From NCBI GenBank assembly GCA_050847315.1, contig CP193791.1: a DNA stretch of 64,000 nt; one strand, written 5' to 3'. Every line of letters starts with the position of its first letter. Within the stretch, counting starts at the first letter, position 1. The notes beneath the pieces were generated by a model that worked only from the letters and a program-made list of their open reading frames with translations, was not told the origin of the DNA and did not search any database. Below, piece by piece: positions 24,348 through 33,206 of this stretch. This DNA is from Cedecea sp000277545 (GTDB taxonomy: Bacteria; Pseudomonadota; Gammaproteobacteria; Enterobacterales; Enterobacteriaceae). A program made the position numbers and the translations under genes.

Positions 24348-25136
24348 ATGACAGACACGTTGACTCCTTCTCTGGCGGGCAGAAGCGGCACGGGTTTTAC
24401 GCTGTCTCTGCTCCTCCACGGAGGCCTTTTTTTAGCGCTAATCTGGCAGGTGTCTGACACGCCCTCTGCCCTGGAGCCTGCGCCCGCCGTGATGCTGCAA
24501 TGGGCCGACGATATCGAAGCCCCGCCGACGCCAGTCCCGCTTCCGGTGGGCATTGCCCAGCAGGAGTCAGCGGCAGCAGAAGAAAAGCAGCAGGCTGAAG
24601 ACAAGCAACAGCAGCCTTTGCCGATAGCCAAAGATGCGGTGATTGAAGTCACTCGTCGGAAAAAAGCTGCCGAAGGTGAAATGAAAAAACCTCGCCCACC
24701 GCGCAACGTCAGGGAGCAAACCAGCGACAGCAGCCAGGCGGCCATCTCGACCAATGCCGCTCCTCAGCCCAGCGTGGTGTCCTCGCGTATTGCCGCGCCT
24801 TACCACAGTGATGCGGAGAAACAAAACAGCCAGCAGGATAGCTGGGAGAGCCGGGTCAAAGGCCATCTCAACCGCTTCAAACGCTACCCTGGCGACGCCC
24901 GTCAGCGTGCCAGAACGGGCATCGCAGTGGTGACGTTTACCGTGGATGCTGCGGGCAAAGTTGTTGCCAGTTCTCTAACCGGTTCATCGGGAACGCGCTC
25001 GCTTGATCGGGAAGCCGTGGCCGTTTTAGACCGTGCCCAGCCGCTGCCGAAACCGCCCGTCGAGCGCTTAAAGGGAGGCGTGTATAACGTCACAATGCCA
25101 ATCAATTTCGACCTGACGGAACTTAGCCGAAGCTAG
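24348..25136 (+). CDS. TonB-like energy transducer, cluster-specific
   Basis: A 262-residue TonB paralogue. The membrane anchor is 'FTLSLLLHGGLFLALIWQV' (residues 17-35) with the SxxxH motif; a Pro/Gln/Lys-rich periplasmic spacer follows; the C-terminal domain has the 'RYPGDARQRARTGIAVVTFTVDAAGKV' signature and ends at 'MPINFDL'. It should couple the inner-membrane proton gradient through ExbBD to the TonB-dependent receptor two genes downstream. No exbB or exbD is here, so it must borrow those elsewhere. A dedicated TonB argues for a specialised, perhaps large, ligand. Confidence 0.88.
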   Translation: MTDTLTPSLAGRSGTGFTLSLLLHGGLFLALIWQVSDTPSALEPAPAVMLQWADDIEAPPTPVPLPVGIAQQESAAAEEKQQAEDKQQQPLPIAKDAVIEVTRRKKAAEGEMKKPRPPRNVREQTSDSSQAAISTNAAPQPSVVSSRIAAPYHSDAEKQNSQQDSWESRVKGHLNRFKRYPGDARQRARTGIAVVTFTVDAAGKVVASSLTGSSGTRSLDREAVAVLDRAQPLPKPPVERLKGGVYNVTMPINFDLTELSRS

Positions 25137-25217
25137 CGCTAAGCCCCACAACCTGAACGTTAACTTTATGCTGAATATTCGGCAGGGTGCCCCATCGCCC
25201 GACATTAAGGACGCCTC

Positions 25218-27326
25218 ATGGAAAAACTATGGAAAGCCACCCCGCTACTCCTCGTCTGTTCGCTATCTGCCCGTTGGGCAATCGCCGACGCGCCGCAGCC
25301 CCCGGCTACGCCCAAAATTCCCCACCAGCTTATTGAGCATGGTGATGTTCGCGTGGATAACTATTTTTGGCTCAGGGATGACAGCCGCAGCGACGCGAAA
25401 GTGCTGCGTCATCTTGAGGAGGAGAATAATTACGCCCGCGAGGTACTGAAGCCGTCCGCAGCGTTAACGGACACGCTGTATCGGGAAATGGTGGCGCGAA
25501 TGAGCCAGGAAAACCGCTCTGTGCCCTTCCAGCGCAACGGTTATCGCTATCAGGATGTTTATCTGGCCGGGCAAGAATACGCCGTCAGCCAGCGGCAGCT
25601 CGTCGGGGGCGAAGGTGACTGGCAAACGCTGGTGGACGGCAACCTGCGTGCCAAAGGCCAGGCCTATTACCAGCTAAATGGCCTGGTCGTCAGTCAGGAC
25701 AATCAGATGATGGCGATTGCCGAGGACACGACGGGCCGCCGCCAGTATCGCCTCTCGCTGCGCGATTTGAACAGCGGAAAATGGCTCCCGGATGCGATCG
25801 AAAACACCTCCGGGAATATGGTCTGGTCTAATGACGGGCGCTACCTGTTTTATATCCGCAATAATCCACAAACCCTGGTGCCCTCGCAGGTCTGGCGGCA
25901 TCGTCCCGGCACGCCTGTTGCCGAGGACGTGCTGGTCTATCAAGAGGCTGACGGCGGCTATTATCTTGGGCTTTCCCGTTCGGCTTCGGACCGCTATTTA
26001 ATCATCAAGCTCAGTGCCAGCACCTCATCAGAAGCCCGCCTGATCGATGCGGATAAACCCGAAACACCCCCGGTACTTTTCGTCACCCGCAGGCCGGGGA
26101 TTGAATATTATCTCGACCATTTTGAGGGGGAGTTCTACCTGCGTGCAAACCAGGAAAGCGCCAATTTTGGGCTGTATAAAAGCCACGCACCCGGCGACAA
26201 ATGGCAGGCAGTGGTTGCGCCCCAACCCAATAAAATGGTGGAAGGATTCACCCTGTTTAAAGACTGGCTGGTGGTGGCTGAACGCCGGGACGGGCTGAGC
26301 CAGATACGCAAGATTAACTGGCTGAACCACAGTGAGCAGACGCTACAGTTTGATGACGCCAGCTATATGGCCTGGCTCGGCTATAACCCGGAGCCACAGG
26401 CCGGCAAGCTGCGCTATGGCTACTCTTCGATGACCACGCCCACCAGCGCTTATGAATGGGATCTGGCCAGCGGCGAACGTACCCTGCTAAAACGCCAGGA
26501 GGTCAATAACACCTCGCCGGAGAATTACCACAGCGAGCGGATCTGGATCGCCGCCCGCGACGACGTGAAGGTGCCCGTCTCGCTGGTGTATAACAAAAAA
26601 ATGTTCAAACCGGCCCACAGCCCGCTGCTGGTTTACGGCTATGGTGCCTACGGAATGAGCATGGATCCGGCCTTCAGCGCCAACAGACTCAGCCTTCTGG
26701 ACCGCGGTTTTGTGTTCGCTATTGTGCACGTTCGCGGCGGGGGTGAGCTTGGCCAGCATTGGTATCAGCAAGGGAAGCTGGAAAACAAGCCCAACAGCTT
26801 TAATGATTTTCTCGATGCGACCCACGGCCTGGTTAAGTTGGGCTTCGGGCAGGCTGGCAGACTTTACGCCATGGGCGGAAGCGCTGGCGGCTTGCTGATG
26901 GGCAACGTGATTAATCAGCAGCCCACACTCTTCAATGCCGTGGTGGCGCAGGTGCCGTTTGTGGACGTGGTGACAACCATGCTGGACGAATCCCTGCCGC
27001 TCACGGTGGGAGAATATGACGAATGGGGCAACCCACACCGTAAGACGGACTATCTGCGGCTCAAATCCTGGAGTCCTTACGACAACGTTAAGCCTTCGCA
27101 CTACCCAAATCTGCTGGTGACCAGCGGCCTCAACGACTCGCAGGTGCAATACTGGGAGCCAGCAAAGTGGGTCGCGAAGCTGCGTGAAAACCAGCGGGGC
27201 TCCGGCAAAATCCTTCTGATGACCGAGATGCAGGCCGGGCACGGCGGTAAATCAGGCCGAATAAAACGCCTGGAGAATACCGCCCTCGAATACAGTTTTA
27301 TTCTGGAGGCAGATAAACAGCACTAA
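25218..27326 (+). CDS. Exported oligopeptidase B-like S9A serine peptidase
   Basis: A 702-residue prolyl-oligopeptidase-family enzyme. It carries a signal peptide (MEKLWKATPLLLVCSLSA.., cleavage near residue 24), unlike cytosolic E. coli PtrB. A beta-propeller precedes a catalytic domain very close to PtrB: Ser555 in 'GGSAGG', Asp640 in 'GLNDSQV' and His675 in 'AGHGGKSGR' form an intact triad. Of the acidic pocket residues of PtrB, Asp460 is kept (D483) but Asp462 is replaced (A485); Glu576 is kept (E599) and Glu578 is Asp (D601). Dibasic specificity may therefore be changed. It probably cleaves short peptides in the periplasm. It lies between tonB and its receptor gene. Confidence 0.88.
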   Translation: MEKLWKATPLLLVCSLSARWAIADAPQPPATPKIPHQLIEHGDVRVDNYFWLRDDSRSDAKVLRHLEEENNYAREVLKPSAALTDTLYREMVARMSQENRSVPFQRNGYRYQDVYLAGQEYAVSQRQLVGGEGDWQTLVDGNLRAKGQAYYQLNGLVVSQDNQMMAIAEDTTGRRQYRLSLRDLNSGKWLPDAIENTSGNMVWSNDGRYLFYIRNNPQTLVPSQVWRHRPGTPVAEDVLVYQEADGGYYLGLSRSASDRYLIIKLSASTSSEARLIDADKPETPPVLFVTRRPGIEYYLDHFEGEFYLRANQESANFGLYKSHAPGDKWQAVVAPQPNKMVEGFTLFKDWLVVAERRDGLSQIRKINWLNHSEQTLQFDDASYMAWLGYNPEPQAGKLRYGYSSMTTPTSAYEWDLASGERTLLKRQEVNNTSPENYHSERIWIAARDDVKVPVSLVYNKKMFKPAHSPLLVYGYGAYGMSMDPAFSANRLSLLDRGFVFAIVHVRGGGELGQHWYQQGKLENKPNSFNDFLDATHGLVKLGFGQAGRLYAMGGSAGGLLMGNVINQQPTLFNAVVAQVPFVDVVTTMLDESLPLTVGEYDEWGNPHRKTDYLRLKSWSPYDNVKPSHYPNLLVTSGLNDSQVQYWEPAKWVAKLRENQRGSGKILLMTEMQAGHGGKSGRIKRLENTALEYSFILEADKQH

Positions 27327-27333
27327 CCTGGAA

Positions 27334-27354
27334 GCCTTCCCTTAATGGGAAGGC
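27334..27354 (+). terminator. Hairpin between peptidase and receptor genes
   Basis: A perfect 8-bp stem (GCCTTCCC / GGGAAGGC, loop TTAAT) lies 8 bases after the peptidase stop with no T-run. It may attenuate or process the transcript so that receptor and peptidase are made in different amounts, or mark a separate receptor promoter in the A/T-rich 27365-27410 stretch. Confidence 0.45.
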
Positions 27355-27416
27355 CTACTCAGGCAACATAATAATAAAAATAACTTTTATTTTATTACAA
27401 TACTTCAAGGACACGT

Positions 27417-29684
27417 ATGAACGTTAATAAACTGGCCGTAACTCTCGGCTCGGGCATGTTATTGCTCAGCGCCAGCGGATTGGCAAAAAATAGTGATGAA
27501 ATAACTAACGGGGACAAAAAAGGCTCGGCGGTATTTAGCCCACTTAATGTTTCCGCCGGAAATATTACCCGCGAACAAGAGGCGCTGGAAAAACCTGGCG
27601 CAACCAGCTCCCGCGCCACGGATAAAAACCTGCAATCTCTGGATGCCACGCTCCGCAGTATGCCTGGCACCTATACCCAAATCGATCCTGGCCAGGGGAC
27701 GGTGAGCGTGAACATTCGCGGGATGAGCGGTTTTGGCCGGGTTAACACGATGGTGGACGGCATTACCCAAAGCTTTTACGGCACCACAACGTCCGGCACT
27801 ACCGTTCACGGCTCCACTAACAACCAGGCCGGGGTGCTTATCGACCCGAATTTCCTGGTCGGCGTGGACGTTACGCGTGGGGACAGCAGTGGTTCCGCGG
27901 GAATCAACGCCCTTGCCGGCAGCGCAAACATGCGCACCCTCGGCGTCGATGACGTGATTTTTAAGGGGAATGATTACGGGTTGCGGTCGCGCTTCTCGGT
28001 GGGCAGCAACGGGATCGGGCGCAGCGGGATGATTGCGACGGCCGGAAGAACAGACGCCTTTAGCGATACCGGGAGCTTTGGCGCAATGGCCGCCATCAGC
28101 GGCAGTTCTATTTATTCTAATTTCTCGAACGGCTCAGGCATTAATAGTGAAGAGTTTGGTTACGATAAATTTATGAAGCAGAACCCGAAATCCCAGCTTT
28201 ATAAAATGGATATTAAGCCCAACGAATTTAATAGTGTCGAACTGTCGGCGAGAACCTATGAAAATAGATTCTCCCGCCGGGACATCACCAGCGACGATTA
28301 TTATATTAAATATCACTATGCCCCGTTCTCTGAGCTAATTGATTTTAACGTCACGGCCAGCACCAGCCGCGGCGATCAGAAATACCGGGATGATTCGTTG
28401 TTTACTTTTTACAGCACCTCCGCGCAAAACCGTTCCGATGCGCTGGATATAAACAATACCAGCCGTTTTAGCCTGGGCGATAACGATCTGGCGTTTACGC
28501 TGGGCAGCAAGCTAATGCGCACCCGTTACACCAGGCTTATTAATGCCGCCGCAGGGGATGAGAAAACCAACCAGGAGGCTATAGAAAACAATCCATTCGC
28601 ACCTTCCGGGCGGCAGGATATTTCGGCGTTATACACCGGACTGCAGGTGACGCGCGGTATCTGGCAGGCAGATCTTAACCTCAACTACACGCGCAACCGA
28701 ATTACCGGGCATAAGCCGCCCTGTGACGAACGCGTTGTCTGCGTCCCCCAGGGAAGTTACGACGTTGACCAACGAGAAAGCGGTTTTAACCCATCGGTCC
28801 AGCTGTCGGCCCAGGCTACGCCGTGGCTTCAGCCATTTGTCGGCTACAGTAAATCGATGCGTGCGCCAAATATTCAGGAGATGTTTTTCTCCAACTCCGG
28901 CGGCGCATCCATGAACCCGTTCTTAAAACCTGAACGCGCGGAAACCTGGCAGGCCGGATTTAATATCGACACCAAAGATCTGCTCGTTCAGCAGGACTCG
29001 CTGCGCTTTAAGGCGCTGGCCTACCGCAGCAGGATCCAGAACTATATCTTCAGCGAATCTTATCAGGTTTGCACCGGCGGTAGAAAATGCAATATGACCG
29101 AGGTGCTGGGCAATGACTGGGCGGACATCAGCGACGAGTACAGCGACAATATGTACATTTACGTGAACTCGGCCACCGGCGTCACCGCTCACGGCGTGGA
29201 ACTGGAGATGGACTACGACGCAGGCTTCGCCTTTAGTCGCCTCTCCTTCAGCCAGCAGCAGACCGACCAGCCCACGTCTATCGCCAGCACCTACTTTGGC
29301 GCGGGGGATATTACCGAGCTGCCACGGAAATACATGACGCTGGATGCCGGCGTGCGCTTCTTCGATAAGGCTCTGACCCTCGGGACGATAGTGAAGTACA
29401 CCGGTAAAGCACGGCGGCTGTCGCCTGATTTCGAAACCGATGAGCGTACCGGGGCCATCGTTAAAGAGGATTTACCGCAGATCCCGACGATTATCGACCT
29501 CTACGGCACTTATGAGGTGAACCGCAATCTGATGCTGAAACTCACGGTACAAAACCTGATGAACCGGGATTACTCCGAGGCGCTGAACAAGCTCAATATG
29601 ATGCCCGGGCCTGGAGATGACGCCAGCCGGGCGAATACCGCCCGCGGCAGAACCTGGATTTTTGGTGGCGAAGTTCGCTTCTGA
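27417..29684 (+). CDS. TonB-dependent outer-membrane receptor
   Basis: A 755-residue outer-membrane transporter with a signal peptide, a possible TonB box in 'FSPLNVSAG', a plug domain (about 60-175: 'LDATLRSMPGTYTQ', 'VSVNIRGMSGFGRVNTMVDGI') and a beta-barrel ending in Phe (GGEVRF). It belongs near the haem/haemoglobin-type receptors: 'MRAPNIQEMF' (481-490) stands for the FRAP box and 'NPFLKPE' (500-506) for NPNL. No His lies between them, where haem receptors usually have a conserved ligand. The ligand is unknown. It is probably energised by the TonB and linked to the peptidase upstream. Confidence 0.88.
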   Translation: MNVNKLAVTLGSGMLLLSASGLAKNSDEITNGDKKGSAVFSPLNVSAGNITREQEALEKPGATSSRATDKNLQSLDATLRSMPGTYTQIDPGQGTVSVNIRGMSGFGRVNTMVDGITQSFYGTTTSGTTVHGSTNNQAGVLIDPNFLVGVDVTRGDSSGSAGINALAGSANMRTLGVDDVIFKGNDYGLRSRFSVGSNGIGRSGMIATAGRTDAFSDTGSFGAMAAISGSSIYSNFSNGSGINSEEFGYDKFMKQNPKSQLYKMDIKPNEFNSVELSARTYENRFSRRDITSDDYYIKYHYAPFSELIDFNVTASTSRGDQKYRDDSLFTFYSTSAQNRSDALDINNTSRFSLGDNDLAFTLGSKLMRTRYTRLINAAAGDEKTNQEAIENNPFAPSGRQDISALYTGLQVTRGIWQADLNLNYTRNRITGHKPPCDERVVCVPQGSYDVDQRESGFNPSVQLSAQATPWLQPFVGYSKSMRAPNIQEMFFSNSGGASMNPFLKPERAETWQAGFNIDTKDLLVQQDSLRFKALAYRSRIQNYIFSESYQVCTGGRKCNMTEVLGNDWADISDEYSDNMYIYVNSATGVTAHGVELEMDYDAGFAFSRLSFSQQQTDQPTSIASTYFGAGDITELPRKYMTLDAGVRFFDKALTLGTIVKYTGKARRLSPDFETDERTGAIVKEDLPQIPTIIDLYGTYEVNRNLMLKLTVQNLMNRDYSEALNKLNMMPGPGDDASRANTARGRTWIFGGEVRF

Positions 29685-29691
29685 TTGTCAG

Positions 29692-29722
29692 CCCATCGCC
29701 CGGTTTTAGGCCGGGCGATGGG
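29692..29722. terminator. Bidirectional hairpin after the receptor gene
   Basis: A 12-bp perfect stem (CCCATCGCCCGG / CCGGGCGATGGG) separates the convergent receptor and SDR genes. Confidence 0.7.
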
Positions 29723-29725
29723 TAA

Positions 29726-30613
29726 TTAGCGGTATTTCATCTTCTGCAAGTCTTCAATCAGACCGGGTCCCGATGGCCGCCAGCCTGTTTTCTGCTGCGT
29801 GATGGCGCTGGAGGCCGACATGTCGTGGGCGGCAAAATTTCCCAGCCAGCCAAAATGATCGCTGGCTTTGTCGGCGGCAATGCTGCGTACCGGCACACCA
29901 AGCCCCTGCCCGATCGTTTCGGCGATCGTTTTAGTCGCGATCCCTTCTTCCCCCACGGCGTTGTAGCGCTCCCCGGCCACGCCTCTCTCCACCGCCTGAA
30001 CATACAGCCGGGCAGCATCGCTCAGATGCACCGCCGACCAGCGGTTTTTGCCTTCGTCAACATATGCCGCCACGCCTTTGTCGCGAGCCAGCTCAATAAG
30101 CGGCGTAATTAGCCCCTGCCTGAAGGTGTCATGCACCTGTGGCAGCCGCACAAACGAGGCGTTAACGCCCCGCTCAAGCAGGCTGGCACCGGCAATTTCC
30201 GTGGCCTTGCGTGGGTTTGGCGTCTGAAGGTTATACCCCGCTTCCGTCGCCGGTTGGCCCGGTTCAGTGGCGCCCATTGCCACAAAGGAGGTGATCACCA
30301 TCGGGCGAACCGAGCCCACCAGCGCGTCCCCCATGGCAGTAATCACTTTCCCGTCCGCCTCGCAGTTGGCGACAAAGTTAGAAAAATCATGATTAAACGC
30401 AGTGTGAATCACGGCGTCAGCAAGATCTGCCCCGTGCTGCAGGCTGGCGAGATCATCCAGATCGCCATAATGTGCTTTTGCGCCCCAGGCTGATAAAGCC
30501 TCGGCTCCGCGCTGAGAACGCGTTAACCCCAGTACCTGATGCCCGGCGGCGAGCAGCCGTTGCACGATGGCCGAGCCAAGAAAACCGGTCGCACCGGTGA
30601 CAAAAATACGCAT
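29726..30613 (-). CDS. NAD-dependent epimerase/reductase (extended SDR)
   Basis: A 295-residue atypical/extended SDR: 'MRIFVTGATGFLGSAIVQRLLAAGHQVLGLTRS' binds the cofactor, and 'AKAHYGDLDDLASL' and 'DAVIHTAFNHDFSNF' are typical of the NmrA/YbjT-like group. GGGG precedes the ATG at 30613 by 8 bases; an ATG at 30619 is too close. It is divergent from the AraC regulator at 30738, its likely controller. The substrate is unknown. Confidence 0.8.
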   Translation of the reverse strand: MRIFVTGATGFLGSAIVQRLLAAGHQVLGLTRSQRGAEALSAWGAKAHYGDLDDLASLQHGADLADAVIHTAFNHDFSNFVANCEADGKVITAMGDALVGSVRPMVITSFVAMGATEPGQPATEAGYNLQTPNPRKATEIAGASLLERGVNASFVRLPQVHDTFRQGLITPLIELARDKGVAAYVDEGKNRWSAVHLSDAARLYVQAVERGVAGERYNAVGEEGIATKTIAETIGQGLGVPVRSIAADKASDHFGWLGNFAAHDMSASSAITQQKTGWRPSGPGLIEDLQKMKYR

Positions 30614-30737
30614 AGTCATTACCCCAAACCGTCACTGAGGACTGAGTTGCCGTCCGACGGGATTTACTGTAAACAGGGGGAGAAAGACGAACAATGTTCA
30701 AAAGTCGCCATTTTTGGTCTCATCGTCCGGAGTTGCT

Positions 30738-31634
30738 ATGGATCCGCTGTCTGAACTGCTTTCTCTGCTGAAACCCCAAAGCTATGCCTCCGGCGGCGTG
30801 GCGCTGCATGAAGATATGGCCATTCAGTGGCCTGAGCATGCCGGCATCAAGTGTTACGCCGTGGTGTCAGGCCGCTGCTGGCTTTCGGTTGAGGGTATGA
30901 ACGAGCCGCTGCTGCTGCAGGCGGGGGACTGTTATCTCCTGCCGCCGGGGCCGCCTTTTTGCCTCGCGACCGGACTTGATGCCGCACCTGTAGATTTCTA
31001 CACGCTGCGCCAGGCGGGCAAGCTGGGGCCTGACGTTATCCCCGGCCAGCAGGAAAGCTGTTTCCTGGTCGGCGGCCATTTTGTGCTGAGCGGGGAAGCG
31101 GCCGATCTGCTGCTGAGTTCTTTGCCGCCGGTGGTCTGCATTCAGAAACCTGAAAGTAAGGCCGCCATGCGCTGGGCGCTGGATCAAATGTCCGATGAAA
31201 TCCGCCAGCCTCGCCCCGGTAGCGCGCTTATTATTCAGCAGCTTGCGTGGATGCTGTTGATTCAGGCTTTGAGGCTGCACTTAGCTCAGCAACCCGCCGT
31301 GGGCTGGCTGTATGCGCTGGCGGATAAACAGCTTAGTCTGGCCCTGACCTGCATGCATAAAGAGCCCGCTTTCAACTGGACGCTGGAAAAACTGGCTGAG
31401 CGCGTGGGAATGTCGCGGTCGGCGTTTGCCGCCCGGTTCAAAGCGGTGACGGGCGCATCCGCTATCGATTACCTGACGCGCTGGCGCATGATGCTGGCCT
31501 GCGACAGACTGCGCCAGTCTGGTAATTCCCTGGCGCGTATTGCGGTGGCATTGGGGTATGAATCTGAAAGCGCGTTCGGTAAAGCTTTTAAGCGGGTGAT
31601 GGGCTGCTCACCCCGGCAGTATTCAAAAGGCTAG
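30738..31634 (+). CDS. AraC-family regulator with cupin N-domain
   Basis: A 298-residue regulator. The N-terminal cupin-like domain ('HEDMAIQWPEHAGIKCYAVVSGRCWLSVEG', 'LLQAGDCYLLPPGPPFCLA') is the type found in many AraC regulators divergent from SDR genes. The C-terminal helix-turn-helix pair is 'LEKLAERVGMSRSAFAARFKAVTGAS' and 'LARIAVALGYESESAFGKAFKRVMGCSP'. GGAG lies 6 bases before the ATG. It probably activates the divergent SDR gene. Confidence 0.83.
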   Translation: MDPLSELLSLLKPQSYASGGVALHEDMAIQWPEHAGIKCYAVVSGRCWLSVEGMNEPLLLQAGDCYLLPPGPPFCLATGLDAAPVDFYTLRQAGKLGPDVIPGQQESCFLVGGHFVLSGEAADLLLSSLPPVVCIQKPESKAAMRWALDQMSDEIRQPRPGSALIIQQLAWMLLIQALRLHLAQQPAVGWLYALADKQLSLALTCMHKEPAFNWTLEKLAERVGMSRSAFAARFKAVTGASAIDYLTRWRMMLACDRLRQSGNSLARIAVALGYESESAFGKAFKRVMGCSPRQYSKG

Positions 31635-31644
31635 CGGCTGGCGC

Positions 31645-32181
31645 TCAGGGCCGCTGGCGCTTGCCGGGCATCATCCGCAGCAGCGTATTGTCTTTCCAGA
31701 CGTAATGGTGAAACAGCGCGCCGAAGGCGTGGATGCCAATCACGAAATAGCCGGTGTTGGCGAGGAGTTCATGCCAGGACTTGAGACTAAACTCCATGTC
31801 TTCGTCCGGCACCGCCGCCACCGGCATGTTTAACCCAAAGGCCACCCAGTCACTGCCGCGATAGTACATTGCCAGGAAGCCCAGCACCGGCAGCGCAATA
31901 AACATCAGATAGACAATCGTGTGGACCAGATGAGAGATGCCGATCACCGCCGGATGCGGCTTTGGCACAATGGCCGGGGCGCGGTATTTGATGCGCACCA
32001 GCAGACGGGCAACCATCAACCCCAGCACGGAAATGCCGCAGGTGAAATGAATGGCGTTGATCAGTGGCCGGTAGCTGCGCGGGGCAAAGCCACGCAGCTC
32101 CATGGCGCAATAAGCCCCCACGACCAGCAGAAAAACCAGCCAGTGGATCGAAATCTGTACCGAGGTATATTTAGTCCGCAT
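31645..32181 (-). CDS. cybB: Cytochrome b561 CybB
   Basis: A 178-residue, four-helix inner-membrane dihaem cytochrome (E. coli CybB 176). 'SIHWLVFLLVVGAYCAMELRGFAPRSYRPLINAIHF' carries haem-ligand histidines and the ending 'HHYVWKDNTLLRMMPGKRQ' is nearly that of CybB. It functions as a superoxide:ubiquinone oxidoreductase in E. coli. The start at 32181 matches MRxKY in E. coli. Confidence 0.94.
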   Translation of the reverse strand: MRTKYTSVQISIHWLVFLLVVGAYCAMELRGFAPRSYRPLINAIHFTCGISVLGLMVARLLVRIKYRAPAIVPKPHPAVIGISHLVHTIVYLMFIALPVLGFLAMYYRGSDWVAFGLNMPVAAVPDEDMEFSLKSWHELLANTGYFVIGIHAFGALFHHYVWKDNTLLRMMPGKRQRP

Positions 32182-32325
32182 GAGAGACCCTGCCCTGAAA
32201 TTACGTTGAATGCCAGGATAACGAAGAAACATTAAAAGAGTATTAACATCAACATATTATGGGCGTTAATTTGTTTCAGCGTGTGATTTTTTAGCCATAA
32301 CGTTTATCAGGGCAAGATCGAGGGA

Positions 32326-33120
32326 TTACAGCCCCCGCTGGCGAATCAATGCGCTTAGCGCCATGTCCTGCTGGAGCGCATGCCAGGCGGCCATCACCTG
32401 CGGGGGAATATCGACGTGAACGATAAAGTCCCGCCCCTGCGGGCCATAGCCGGTTGCATCGTCACGTAAGCGAGGGATTTCACCCAGCGCCAGCGAAACG
32501 TAGCGCTCAATCGGCCATAAACCTTCAGCTTCTCCGGCAAAAACAGTGCCCTGTTCTCCCTCGACTAATTCAGGAGCCACACCGGGCCAGCTTAGCCATT
32601 CCGGCGCCTGCGCGTCGCCTTGCCAAACCCGAGCAAAAGTCGCCACGGTGCGGCGCTGCATGGTCGGATCCTGAATAATCAGCACACGCTCGGGGCTCAG
32701 GCCATGTTCGGCCATTTTCTCCACGCTAAACCGCGCGTTTTCCCCACAGTTGGTCGATTTCTCTTCGGTGATAATTTTCTCGTTCGGGACTTTCCAGAAC
32801 TGGTGGGCAATGTCCTGGATGATCGCCGCTTCGGCACGACCGGTGGTTGGAATCGTGTTGTAGCGCGGGTGGCGAGCAATTTCCGCGTAGAGGTATGTTG
32901 TGGAATGGCCTATACCGCCGGCAATGAGCAGCGGTTTTTCACTGTTGGCGGCAAACTCACACGCGGCCTCGAGGGTTGGGATCACGGCGTTACCGGCCAG
33001 GATAATCAGATCGGCATCCTGTGCCTGCGGCGCGACTGTAAAATCGCTTTGTGCCAGCCACTGGCCGAGCGTATTAACGGCCTGAATTGTCGGCTGACTC
33101 AAGGTTGGAGATGTCATCAT
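32326..33120 (-). CDS. ydcF: YdcF, DUF218-family protein
   Basis: A 264-residue protein matching E. coli YdcF (266). 'LIILAGNAVIPTLEAACEFA', 'IAGGIGHSTTYLY', 'ESTNCGENARFS' and 'YGPQGRDFIVHVD' are shared. E. coli YdcF binds S-adenosylmethionine; its reaction is unknown. GGAGGATCC precedes the start. In E. coli it lies next to hrpA; here the two are about 9 kb apart. Confidence 0.92.
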   Translation of the reverse strand: MMTSPTLSQPTIQAVNTLGQWLAQSDFTVAPQAQDADLIILAGNAVIPTLEAACEFAANSEKPLLIAGGIGHSTTYLYAEIARHPRYNTIPTTGRAEAAIIQDIAHQFWKVPNEKIITEEKSTNCGENARFSVEKMAEHGLSPERVLIIQDPTMQRRTVATFARVWQGDAQAPEWLSWPGVAPELVEGEQGTVFAGEAEGLWPIERYVSLALGEIPRLRDDATGYGPQGRDFIVHVDIPPQVMAAWHALQQDMALSALIRQRGL

Positions 33121-33206
33121 GAGCGGGATCCTCCTGGTTAAAAACCAGCGTGTAGCCTAGCCCGGTCAAGGCTATACGCCAATCAGATGCGACTGAAAGG
33201 GCTGTT

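Noticed and set aside
25218..29684. Lasso-peptide isopeptidase and receptor pair
   Set aside because: Lasso loci of proteobacteria also pair an S9-type isopeptidase with a TonB receptor. However, the catalytic motifs here match oligopeptidase B, and no precursor, B or C biosynthesis gene is near.
23469..29684. Plain haem-uptake operon (phu/has type)
   Set aside because: ChaN and the FRAP-like box point that way, but there is no haem ABC transporter, haem oxygenase or hemophore gene, and the expected receptor His is missing. It is kept only as an alternative.
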